Source of the DNA: Gonapodya prolifera JEL478
Taxonomy: Eukaryota > Monoblepharomycota > Monoblepharidomycetes > Monoblepharidales > Gonapodyaceae
Reading direction: 5' to 3'
Assembly (NCBI GenBank): GCA_001574975.1
Contig: KQ965795.1
Location: 1 to 64,000 of the forward strand
Length of the DNA stretch: 64,000 nt
The notes under the pieces were generated by a model. The model searched no databases and had not been told where the DNA came from. It was given only the letters and a program-made list of their open reading frames with translations. Position 1 is the first letter of the stretch; every line of letters begins with the position of its first letter. The translations under genes were made by a program, and so were the position numbers. This document shows positions 34,024-44,712 of the stretch, one piece after another.

Positions 34024-36661
34024 CGCTGGTTTTGCTGGTGGAAGGTGTTCGATCGTTGGATTTCTTCATTTCACTATTTGCATCCGTTGGTAATTCGCCG
34101 AGGGGCACAGGTCGCCGAGTGCACGGGACACGGAACGAAAAGATTTCGGGTGATATCATCTAAGGTAGCTGCAACGTATTCATTGCAGATATTAGTTGCG
34201 ATGAAGAGGTGGTATTGCATTTGCTGGGAAGCTCGCAAACGTCGGTTTGACCGTCGATCGTACACAGGTACCAAAGACGAAGTGGCTTGCAACCGTATAA
34301 AATCACATATCGACGTGAAGATAAGATGGAAAGAAAGCGTATAATTGAGGGCGAAGATGCATTATAAGCCGCGAGATGAGTGCCTCACACCTCCACGAGT
34401 TCAAGCTCCCTGCCAGAGAAAAACGCAACGAAAATATTTGTGTATATAAAGAGCCCAAATTTATTATCATATTAGTGAAAACTGAAAATAGAAACAAGCG
34501 TACAAAGTATTCTGTCAAAGCAAAGCCAAGTGTGGGAAGTAACTGCGGCCCGAAATGCACGTTCACAGGTGCGGGGGTATAAATAGGCGGAGTGGTTGTC
34601 CCCAGGTTGTCAGTCGATGGAGACATGATTTGCGCTTCACGATCGAATCGGACACCTCTCACCCGATTCGGAATAATGAAAACATTCCATTCACGCGATG
34701 GACAGTGGTCGGACGAGTCCCCCATCCACGAGCGTTCGAGACGAGTGTCTCGCCTCAACCATCGACTTTTGGACGTTTTGGAACGTTGGAATGACTAGTC
34801 CTGCTCATCCCGTTACCTATTCTTTCATTGTTGTCGGTGCCGTTCATGTGTAGCTGCGATGCCTCTGATGTTACTTGTCTCGGTGGACGGTGGACGCTGC
34901 AGGTCGGCGCCGGTTGTGAATCACACATGCCAAGCTTCACTTGAGTGTCAAATGCCGACAATACAAGCATCATTCAATATTGTGTAGTCCCCCATCGTTC
35001 TGTTCCTGCCGTCTGTCCTTCGGGGTGTCGAAAGATGGTTCACTGCGCCACAGAAAATCTTGGACCATAACCCTGCCCGATAACCATCCCGAAACCACGA
35101 GTTTTTCAACCGTCCTTGGTTATCGCGAGGTGTGAGCCCTGGTTTCTTGATTGTACCATCCCATGAACCACCCAAGGTTATATTTTGGAGTGGTTAACTG
35201 CCAATAACCGAGCCTGAGAATAACCACCCAAAATCACACGTGTGAAAGGAGTCGTTTCGCTTTCAAGTACCAAAGCGAAACCATACTGCGGTAGTTCCTC
35301 CCATGCAAACCAACAGATGGAATCAACGTGGTTAATTTATCTAGTTGTATCTCGCAAAACTAAAGAAAGATGTTCGTCTGGTACTACAGCTATGAACGTA
35401 GACGCCCCCGTTACCGTCGAGACCCGGCGCGAGCGTTTGAGCGTTGGAACAGGATCAAAGTTTCTAGGCGTGAACCCCCCAGTCTATGCTCAATCACGTC
35501 CACTGTGTGACGTCGGTAGGAACCAATAAAGAACAAGTACGAGGTGGAGACGTGATGGGGTCACGATCGAGGTAACTGAAAGAGTTGAAGGAGAACCTCT
35601 TCACCTCTGTCCCCCCTCCTCTCACCATAATCACATCTCCACTATACCAATCTCATTGCCACTGGCTGCCCAAATTCAATTGATAAATTCTACTGGGCTG
35701 AGCTCTCGAGAGAGCGTGCCTGACGGACCATAACTGTGGCCACCTTCAACTTCAACGGAATCTCGTCAAAATGGTAGCGCGCTCTTTCGAATGTGACTGG
35801 AACAGGATCATCAGTGAGTTATCTGCGCCATCAGGGGCTTTCATCGTTGCAATCTCTGAAAAGACCGAGCACGATCTCAAGTCTTCTTGTAACTTATTCG
35901 ATTCGATTCGAAGAGCTCATCGAATGAAAACAGCCCAACTCGTGGTATCTGCAAATAACATGGGACTCCTTGCGGCTCGAAGGTGGGACCTTGGTGTTGC
36001 GAGAAGTCACCCACTCCCTCAAAACTCACAACTGCCACTTCAACATCATTTCGTTGCAAAATTAGTTTCTCCGAGGTACAGGATGAAGATCGCTGGTTTT
36101 CATGGCATGGTTCTGGGCCGCAATGAGGTGGGTTTCCATGAGTACAGTCGCCGTGCACTTTATTATGTACAACTCACTTTCGCACCGAAGTCTCATAGTG
36201 TGGCTCGTTTGCTTTTCATTTGCCGCTGTGAGATCCTCGCATCTGTTCTTGTCGTTGTACTTCACGTCCGGTCCCCTTCGCATTTTGTATTGTTTCGTTG
36301 GTTCGCTCAAGTGTAATGAAGGTGGGATGATGTAATTTTTTTTTTGTGACGGTTTGGTGAGTCCACCCATGCATTTATTGCCCCCGATATCTTTTTTCAC
36401 CTTATCTCTCTTTCATAGTTCAAGCCTGGTGCACCATCATGCTCATACGAAAGTGTGCTTGCATATTAGTGTCCACGTAACTAGCTAGACGCTAAGAAAA
36501 ATCACCTAAATATCACTCTTGGTTACTTCGTGTAGAACCATCTCTCATTTTGCCGAAACAACCATGGAAGTTAACCAGCTTGGTTTCGGTGAGAAGACCC
36601 AGGGTCAGTAACCATCCACCGAATAACCTAGGATGGAACGGGCGCAATAAACAATGGCTGG
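34024..36661. other. Gene-poor stretch
   Basis: About 2.6 kb, more AT-rich than its surroundings, with no supported gene. A minus-strand frame from about 34627 (MSPSTDNLGTTTPPIY, then a hydrophobic run FVRLFLFSVFTNMIINLGSL) and a plus-strand frame at 35771-36316 (MVARSFECDWNRI) start at real ATGs but show no family resemblance and are doubtful. GGTTAT/ATAACC words recur in both orientations at 35065-35225 and 36600-36665. No tRNA is recognised. Confidence 0.45.
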
Positions 36662-37833
36662 TTATGGGATGGCTACGGGGACGGTTGTCGATATGTCTTT
36701 TCTGGGAGCAATGAAGGGCACTTCTGGCGATGTCAACGGCTTCACGTCGGTCTCGGCGTCGAAACTAGGTACGGGGTGGACGTTGTCTTCTCCACCGTCT
36801 TGTGCACCCTCCTCCACTGGATCAGGGTCTGCACCGACGTCAAAGTGCTCTGCATGCTCGATTGCGTCGTTGAGCTCCTGGAACGACGTGTACTGCATAG
36901 TTTTGAACGGCAATAAGACTTCGTATCACATGAAGCCACACACAAACAGACTTCACCATTACTCACTCCACCACCCCCTCCACTCTCCACTTTCGCAGCT
37001 GCCACCCTTACTGCCGCCACTCCCATGGCGCACTCAACCACTCCGGAGTCCTTGACCGTGCACGCACCGGCGATAGAGATGGAGATGTCGAAGTTGAGGT
37101 GCGGTTCTTCCTCTTTTCCTCGTTATCCTCCGCGGTTTCTCGCTCCGTATCGGTGGGGGTAATCACGGGTGCCATCTCTAGGATCTCTTCTGCGGCAGGG
37201 GCAGTTCCAGCTCCGTCGGGCTCCGAGGGGATTGTCGACCATTCGGATGATACGCATTCGCCATCGCTCTCACTGTCTGCGGTAGGTGCAGCCAAATCCC
37301 GACGGGATGCACGATATGACCGCGCCTCCTTTCAAATTGACCTCGACGGCGTAGTCTTCCGTCGGACACGCCGACTTGTGTCCATCCCACCGCGGCAAGG
37401 TCCCTCCTGTACCGGACACCAAGTGCAGCGCGTTGGGGAACCGTATATTGCAGTACCACCTCGTCTGATCCCACTTCCGTCTTGTCCACAGACGAGCCCC
37501 GAGGCCTCAGTTCGCCACGCGCCACTCCACAGGTCCATTGACAAACCCTATGGAGCCTCGGCGGGAAAGCAAGGCCCGTACGACGTCCCCTCTGCGCCTC
37601 AAGACCGCCAGCGCCAACGCGCTCTCGCACTCGGCGGCGTCCTCGCGCCACTCCCAGGCGGGTCTTCCATTTTCGGGTGTGGCAGCGTCGTTTACACGCA
37701 CGCAAGCGCGCGGGACGACTACCTTCCGTGCGCGTGGGCTTGCAACTGCAGCCAGCATGCGACTGATTTTGGCGATGGAAACGCCGGAGTCGATGGCTGC
37801 GATAAGCTGGGCATTCTGCGCGGTGCGATCCAT
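36662..37833 (-). CDS. Hypothetical protein, ankyrin-like start and acidic tail
   Basis: Start at ATG 37833 (MDRTAQNAQLIAAIDSGV), with an ankyrin-like helix pair: ESALALAVLRRRGDVVRALL. A middle exon reads KWDQTRWYCNIRFPNALHLV, TGGTLPRWDGHKSACPTEDY and AVEVNLKGGAVISCIPSG, beta-like with paired cysteines. A further exon reads HLNFDISISIAGACTVKDSG and splices in phase (GTAAGG donor, CAG acceptor at about 36897) to YTSFQELNDAIEHAEHF and an acidic end, closing at 36662. I do not recognise the family. The junction between the first and middle exons could not be made in phase with standard sites, so the model is incomplete or the gene carries an indel. Confidence 0.4.
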
Positions 37834-38200
37834 GGTGGCCAGGTCGTGGCGAGGGGACTCGCAGACGCGAACTTTGAGTGGCGCTGGAGTGTTCGGAAGG
37901 CGGCGCTGAAAACGATTCTTGCATGCTGTGGACAGGGCACAGGACGGTACACCGTTTCTACCGCTCAATGCAGACACGGAACCACCGGCCCATATTTATG
38001 GTGGCTGAACGTTTCTGAGTCATTAATTACGTTTTGATTTTGGTGGGACTCCTTCGGCTACTTGGGGGCTCGATATTTCAGCGACCACGCAACGCAAAGC
38101 CTGCTTTTTCTGGGTCACTAGTTTACACATTACGCGTTTGTTATAGAGGACATATCTACAATAGTCTAGAAGTACAGTGATGCTGAAATTGACGGATGCG
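37834..38200. other. Intergenic, nothing recognised
   Basis: Upstream of the hypothetical gene and downstream of the SKI2-type pseudogene; no feature supported. Confidence 0.35.
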
Positions 38201-39357
38201 TTATACGACTGTGAGCCGGTATTCGAAGCGCTTTGGGACAAACAACACATACCTGCGAAAACAATGTCACATTTGATCATCTGACCAGCCTCTTCCATTT
38301 TTTTTATATAGCGATGTGTCGCCGATCGCCCGGGCTACGCTTCGCACTTCTCGGCAGGTTTCGTCAAGGCGAACGATGCAGCGAACGATCGATCCTGCGT
38401 GACAGCGAAGGAAGAATGAAGAGGAGTCAGAGACCGTCAAAACGCTAGTCGACACATGCACATTACCTTCAGTAACACCGGTCAGCTCCGTAATCCCCAT
38501 AAACGACGTCCCCTTTGCCCACTCATACACCACCCTCCACCAGCCCAAACTTGAGCTTATCCCTTAAAAACTCATCCACCGCAATATCGAGCCCGCACAA
38601 CCGCTGAGTCTCGGCAACTTTCGTGGCCACTTCCACGGCTGCCTCCATCTTGGGGTTCAAGTTTGGTTCCACGTCGCTCTTTTCTTGGAACACAAAGATG
38701 GACAAAGAGGGACGATTTCGGCGGGGCTCGAAGTCGGCGAAAAAGTTTGTCAAAGATCAACTCCGTCATGATGAGTTCGTCGGCGGCATTGATCTGGTTT
38801 GAAAAGACAAATTTGCAATGTGCCATAGCTGATGACGGTCCTTTATCTCCCCACTTACCTCACAAGCCACTCGCCCTCTTCCACACCACCGTCCCACCCT
38901 GCCCCACCGTTTTCTCCCCCGCCAAACACCCCATCTTTTTAAGCACCTCAACTCTCTGCTGATAATCGGGCAACAACTCCAAATTCCCTGAACTTCTGGT
39001 TGCTCAGCGCCTTGATGGGACTCGTGTACACACATCGAGTGACATGTGCGAGGCACATAGCCACTGCGTACTCGGCAACAACAGTCTTTCCCGCGGACGT
39101 GTGGGCGGCCACAAAGACGGACTCGCCACGCTCCACGCGGTACACGGCGTACAGCTGGAACGGGTCCAGCTTGAATGGGAAGGAACGACTCGGGAGAAGT
39201 CGGGGATTGGTTGCGTGATTTTGACGTGGCGTGTAAAAGAGGTGGAGGAGGGGGTGGTGGGAGCAAAAGTGACGGCGTTGATCCGTCTATGCATCGACCG
39301 CCGGCTCCTCCAAATCGGCAAATACATCCAGCCCGGATCCAGATATAATTGACGCAA
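38201..39357 (-). pseudogene. SKI2-type DExH RNA helicase pseudogene with internal deletion
   Basis: The N-terminal part has helicase sequence: [40 protein letters not shown] (motif I, AHTSAGKT) and [15 protein letters not shown]. Immediately after, in another frame, comes [15 protein letters not shown], which in intact members lies several hundred residues later, just before the C-terminal DSHCT domain. The DSHCT remains are spread over several frames: [84 protein letters not shown], then [15 protein letters not shown] reached only by ignoring one A of an 8-A run. So motifs II-VI are lost and at least four frameshifts have built up. Intact SKI2 unwinds RNA for the exosome; this copy cannot. 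Old introns are still recognisable. Confidence 0.8.
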
Positions 39358-40086
39358 GGGTCATTGGTGCCGACTTCGACGATCCTTTCCGAGTACTCGT
39401 GTTAGAGTTTTGTAAGCCGGCCACAAATATAGAAACGACCACTCCTACTCACCACCCGACCCGAAAGGCATGCCCCTCGGAAACCCCGGCGGTACTTACA
39501 ACAGTTCCCCCTCCACACACGGGTCCTTCCCTGTATCTACACCGTCTTCTTCATCGTCCTCAGTCAGCGCCACGGTCCTCTATTCCCACGAAAGCATACG
39601 GGACGTTTGTGGAGCTGCCCCGACTTACTTGGATGGGTAGCCGGGAGGACCCCGTAGTCCGGCTCCTTTTCAATAATTCTACCCACGAGAGCTCCTGAAT
39701 CTACAGTGAGCTTGACTTGGGGAGATTGCGGAGCTCACCTCTGCGCCTTGTCCAAGAACCATCCGGGTAACGTCCGAGAGGAGTTGAAAATGGGTTTGCG
39801 AAGTGTAGCCTAATCTATAATATAATGAAATGTAAATGTAGCCCTTCGAACAGACAGGAGACGAATGTGAATGTTGGGACACTTCTTACGTGAAGAATTA
39901 TCAGTGTTTATTGTGTAAATCAAACATAGCATGATTCAAGTGCCGACACAACGACAAATTATCAAGTAGCGACAGTAACACACAAATCCATCACAATGTA
40001 GTTCAAAGTGAAATGCCACCACCAATACGATGCCACAATACGCATCTCCTTCCCTCCCCGTTGCCCTCCACCCCCTCCACGGCGAA
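39358..40086. other. Intergenic, nothing recognised
   Basis: Between the helicase pseudogene and the 3' end of C2H2 gene B. AT-rich from 39820 to 40000. No supported frame or repeat. Confidence 0.4.
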
Positions 40087-41588
40087 TCAAACACACGGAA
40101 CGCCCCACTCCTGCCCCCTCAAGACGGCCGCGTTCCACAAGACCATGTTGGCGTCCTCCAGCGAGAGAGTGCGCACGTCGATGCTGGGAAGCATGGCGAG
40201 GCGCATTTCGGCCGCGTGGAGAATGTCGTACGGTGACGGGAGTCCGACCCCTCGCAGTCCGGGCGCGGCAGTCATGGTGTCGAACGGTGTGGGTCGCAAG
40301 AGGGGGAAGTGAGAGGCATTGAATGTCGGGATAGGTGCGATGGGGGGGAGAGTGGGAAGGGAGGGGGAGGGAAGAGGCGCCACGATGGGAAGTGACGCGG
40401 GGAATGCTGGAAACGGGACCGGAGAGGGTGCAGATTGGATCGCAAGGGCATGCTCCTCCTGGGCCAAAGGTGTCGGGGGTAGACTTGGTGCCTCGAGTCT
40501 CGGCGACCTGTATCCAGCCGTGAGGTAGCCCTCCGCCGGCGGGCCGGTCAATTTGGAGCCCTTCAGAGGAGTTCCGATCTTCCGCGCGTGGGATCGATGG
40601 TGCGCTTTGATAGCGTCAAGGCGGTGGGATGTGACGGGGCATAAGGGGATTGGGCAGGAGAATGGTCTGAAGGGAGCGTGCGTCCAGCAAGTGGTAAGAT
40701 GGGGGGACATATGAAGAGATAGATACGGTGCAACTCACCGATAGTTGTCTGTGTACGATGGGAGGATTGATGAGTGAAGTGGAGAATATACGGGACAGAG
40801 CAACAAATGAGAACATGCGAGTTTCAAACAACAGCGCGCGAACCTCACCATGCAACCTCCGATGACGGTTCAGCCCCCACGCCGACAAGAACGTCTTTTG
40901 GCAGCCTTCATGTGGACCTGCAGTGATGAGAAAGGACAGTCATGACACGGGGAAGTAAGCTTGGTTCATTCGTCTTGGTCGCAATGATTCCTGTACTCAC
41001 AGAAGTATTTAGGCTGCTTTGGGGTCCCTTCGGGTCCAGCAGGAGGAGTGTTCGGAAGATTTGATGGGCGAGAACGTGGAGTGGGTGGGAGAGAGCATTT
41101 CAAGATGGGAACACCTGTAGTTTGTTTGGGACATTTAGTGAGCGGGAGTTTGACAGGAGCTCAGCGGATAGAGTTGAGCGGAATGCATACTCACCATTGA
41201 GAAAGCCGTCTACGTTCGGTGACTCTGGTGCGACAGTCTCCAACACCGTCCGGTACAAGCTCGCCCCGGCGAACCTTGACTCGTACACGGAGGCGGCTCC
41301 CGACTCTCCCAAGCTGGGCGCTGAGGACATGTCGGAGAGTCCCGAGGGAGACACGCAGGGCGGTGACATGAGTGCGAGAGCCGCCCACGGTTTGACAGGA
41401 TTGGAGTTGAAGACGGCGGGGGATTGCTTGTAGGCGGCCGGAGCGAATGAAAAATAGTCAACAGAGTCCGCTCCAGGTGTGCCCGACGACACGTGAGTGG
41501 ACGCAGTGTTGATTGGCGGTGAACAGGGGAATGCAGGGAATCCGGGAATGACGAAGGTCGGCTTGCGGGAGTTGAATTTGGATGTCAT
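40087..41588 (-). CDS. C2H2 zinc-finger protein B (paralogue of A, same microexon)
   Basis: Start at ATG 41588 (MTSKFNSRKPTFVIPGFP). The N-terminal half is Ser/Pro-rich. Finger 1: CGPHEGCQKTFLSAWGLNRH with RRLH, C-X5-C-X12-H-X3-H. Finger 2: FSCPIPLCPVTSHRLDAIKA then HHRSH. The linker LH-DNY-RPFSC requires a 10-nt exon, ACAACTATCG (40739-40748), between introns with GTGAGG and GTGAGT donors; phases 1 and 2 match those in gene A. The long C-terminal tail is Pro/Leu-rich (PSLPTLPPIAPIPTFNASHF) and ends EWGVPCV. Probable transcription factor. It lies 8.4 kb from gene A, on the same strand, with the carrier gene and the SKI2 relic between them. Confidence 0.75.
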
Positions 41589-42199
41589 GTTCGATTGCGG
41601 AGTGCTGACTGACTAGTAAATGGATGCCAGGGGATCGACGCTCAAATAAAAGCTCGCAGTAAAGATGTTCCCACTCGGCATATCCCAGCACTGGCTCTCC
41701 CTGATCTCTTAGCAAGAGGAACATTCGCATCGCCCCATGTATTCCATTTAAAATTTGCCGGACAATTAATTATACACCGAACTGCTTGGTTGACATGACT
41801 ACCCTTTTGCCTACCTCGTCTCCGGAGATTAGATGGGTGCAGGTGTTGCTCCTCGGCTCCACCTTCTGCCGGTCCTAATTTCATCGAGGGATATTCTCCC
41901 AAAGAAACGTGCAAGAAAACTCCGAAGCAGGAATTTAAGACCATTGAGTGGTACTACAATGCTGTGATGCTTTGATTGGGCGTCTCAGGCTCGTTGCCTG
42001 TGTCAGACGTTTGCTAATTGGCCGAAGGTCTTGACATATGCTCTCCAAACGGTCTCAGCAATCCCCAACCAACAACTCAGATTCTCCCCGACGCGTTTCA
42101 ATAAATTAATGAATTATTCCGAATAGCTTTCATTACGCTAACGCGCGAAAGACTGAATTCATTTGGCATGCTTGGTGGTGGTGGCGACGTTTTTAGGAA
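41589..42199. other. Upstream region of gene B
   Basis: No supported gene. The G+C content falls and CpG becomes rare from about 42240 onwards. Confidence 0.4.
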
Positions 42200-42239
42200 C
42201 TCCCCTTTCACGCTATGGCTGCGACCATTCGTGAGAAGC

Positions 42240-44470
42240 TGTGGAGCTGAAAAACAAGACAGGATGACATGGTTCAAAGAAACTATAGTAGATAATGTAT
42301 TTCTTGGAACTGAGACAAGTGCTCCATTATCTGTACCATGTGTTTTGGTCTAATGTTGCAACAGGTCCTCCATCTGCTGCCATATCATTCACTTTGCATT
42401 TAGTACCTACATTACATAAAAGATGGAAGTAACCCAGGAGATGCACGTTAGAGTCTGGAGAGACCTGCACCCTAATAGTTTGGTAATGTGAACCGTGCAT
42501 CAAATGTCAAATATGCAGAAAGTTGCACTGCTTTCAGCTAGACAGATGGCAGGCACACAGCATTAGCACCTTAGAAGCTCTGTAATTTTGGTAGCAAAAT
42601 ATATAGCTATGTACATATGTTGCAAACTGCAAGTACTCAGCTCACACATGTTCCTCATAAGAAGTAGAATGAAGATGGAACAGACATATCTCAATTCTCA
42701 TGTACTGCAAAACCAATAATTGTTTTCCAGATACATCATTACCAAAAAGAAAAAAAAGAAAGTTGTGTCCTGAGTTGTCAAAGTGAAAAGTAAGGTAGGC
42801 CAACCACTATCCTCATGAAATATCCCAAAGGCATGCAATTACATGTAAGTATAGCAGAACTTGGGTTACATTGCTTAGTAGTGAGTATATAAATCACATT
42901 TTGTGTTGTAAATTTTAAATTCATATTATTCCATAATGAGGTCTGCATGGTTCAAATGTGGTACTACCTTCCCAAATCCCCTGCTTGTGACAGCAAGGAC
43001 CAAGAAGACTGGTGATTAGGACTGTCTGTCTATGCAGGATTTGGTCACCAAAAATTTTGGTGGCAAAAATAGGCATTTGCAAGACCAAATGACTGCCAAA
43101 TGACAAAAGATCATTCTTGTAATCTTTGTTTTATGTAGTGATGTTGTGAGTCTCAATATCAGCAAAAATGACAAAGAATTAGTGCAGCATTTGTGGGCTT
43201 TGTACGAATGGTGGAAATATAAAATAATCAAGTCCACACAAAAGTTGATTGATCAGATGTCATTTATACATTGAATTTGTGAATGGAGGCATAACACTGG
43301 AATTATCATTGAAAGTAAGTTCAATGCCACATGTCACATTAAAGTGAAACATGAGTCCAAAATAACTTTTTTATGCCTTCACACCACCATTCTTCTGTAA
43401 TATCAGAGTGTACATTAGTCTGATGTAGTACTAATCACCCTCTCCAACATACCAGAAGTTGTGACAGCAAGAGCACTGCATTCTGCAAGCTGCTCTGCCA
43501 AGAGTAATTGTTGTTGGAATATGCAAGTACATTTTGGAGATTATATAAACAAAAGAATCAAGATCATTCTTGTGGACTTCTGTTGATTGTGTGATGTTAT
43601 CCCTGGATTTTTCAGATGGATAGGGGAAAATGGAACAGCAACACTAATAGATGAAGACCACACAAACTTGTAGGTTGTGGGCTTTGGATGCTTTGTAAAT
43701 GACATAGTCAAGTCCACACAAAAGAATATCAATCTCACAACATCTATGTGCACTGCTGAAAGAAGTACCACCTATGGACAAGCCATGTGCAATGATTGCA
43801 TTCACAGTGAATTTCAGTGTGAAGGAACAAGGCAGGAAGTCTGTTCAATAAATTAATGAGATGCAAATACTCCTCATTGCAAAGAATCAATTACCAGGCT
43901 GACATTTAAACAGTACTGTGAGATTAAGGTATCACAGAATTTATTTGTGTCAAAAAATGTTAAACGGTGGAACATGCATTCAAGAACTATTCACATTCAG
44001 TACTATTTGGTAGTATTACATTCATATTTGTACAGTTTTGTGACTGACTTTAAAATGCATGACGTAACTGTGGTTAAATGACCAATATGTGCAACTCTGA
44101 GCATATATGCAGGCAGTGCAGCTATACTGAGACCCTTGCCCACATATTTCAGCAAAGTAGAGTAGCTTCATTGGTGTGAAACCATGGCATGTCAAAAGAT
44201 CATATGATCAAGCACTTTGGAAGGAATGTTCCACATTTGATATCTGTAAATTGAGATTATGACATGATCTATATTGCCCTGTTTTAGTGTTGGTGAGTCA
44301 ACTCAAACATTCTCTATCCATCTGGCAGGTTGAACTCAAAAGTTTTAAAACTCCCAAGTCAATGATCAAAGTTAAGTTGTTGAGACTTGAAAATCATTGG
44401 CAATTTATTTCATTAAAAGAACTAATGCTGTGCTCACATTTGTGCAGGAGTCAGGCCAGAGTGCGCCTTG
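42240..44470. mobile_element. Second CpG-depleted AT-rich block, probable decayed mobile element
   Basis: About 2.2 kb in which I count only about five CG dinucleotides (near 42446, 42494, 43205, 43963 and 44064) against frequent CG on both sides. No reading frame of note, no LTR or TIR identified. It contains a diverged internal duplication (next entry). The composition matches the block at 5.46-7.44 kb, but I found no sequence match between the two. A methylated, deaminated transposon copy is the likeliest identity. Confidence 0.5.
43105..43735. repeat. Diverged direct duplication inside the AT-rich block
   Basis: Three words recur in the same order: GATCATTCTTGT (about 43109 and 43562), TGTGGGCTTTG (about 43192 and 43677) and TCAAGTCCACACAAAAG (about 43228 and 43709). 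The offset is about 450-485 bp, so two unequal copies with indels. Confidence 0.5.
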
Positions 44471-44712
44471 TACATGTACAGATATAGGTAGACAATCGCC
44501 ATCTGCTGGCTGGCCAGTACACAAAAAGATCCCAGAAAAAGCCAGAAAATGTCTGCGCTGAGCCGAGGAGACTTTGACTTCATAGAAAACAAAGAGACTC
44601 CTGAAAAATCTAGAAATTTTGTTGAGGTTGGGGTTTGGCTGTGGTCACATTAATGGCCACAACCGCTTCTTGTTTCGGGTATCGCCATACGCTTTCACTT
44701 TGAGTTGCACAA

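Noticed and set aside
34303-34758. Possible small membrane protein on the minus strand
   Set aside because: One hydrophobic run only, AT-rich sequence, no splice or family support.
35771-36316. 181-codon plus-strand frame with a fair start context
   Set aside because: Composition drifts, there is an internal GTGAGT, and no recognisable domain.
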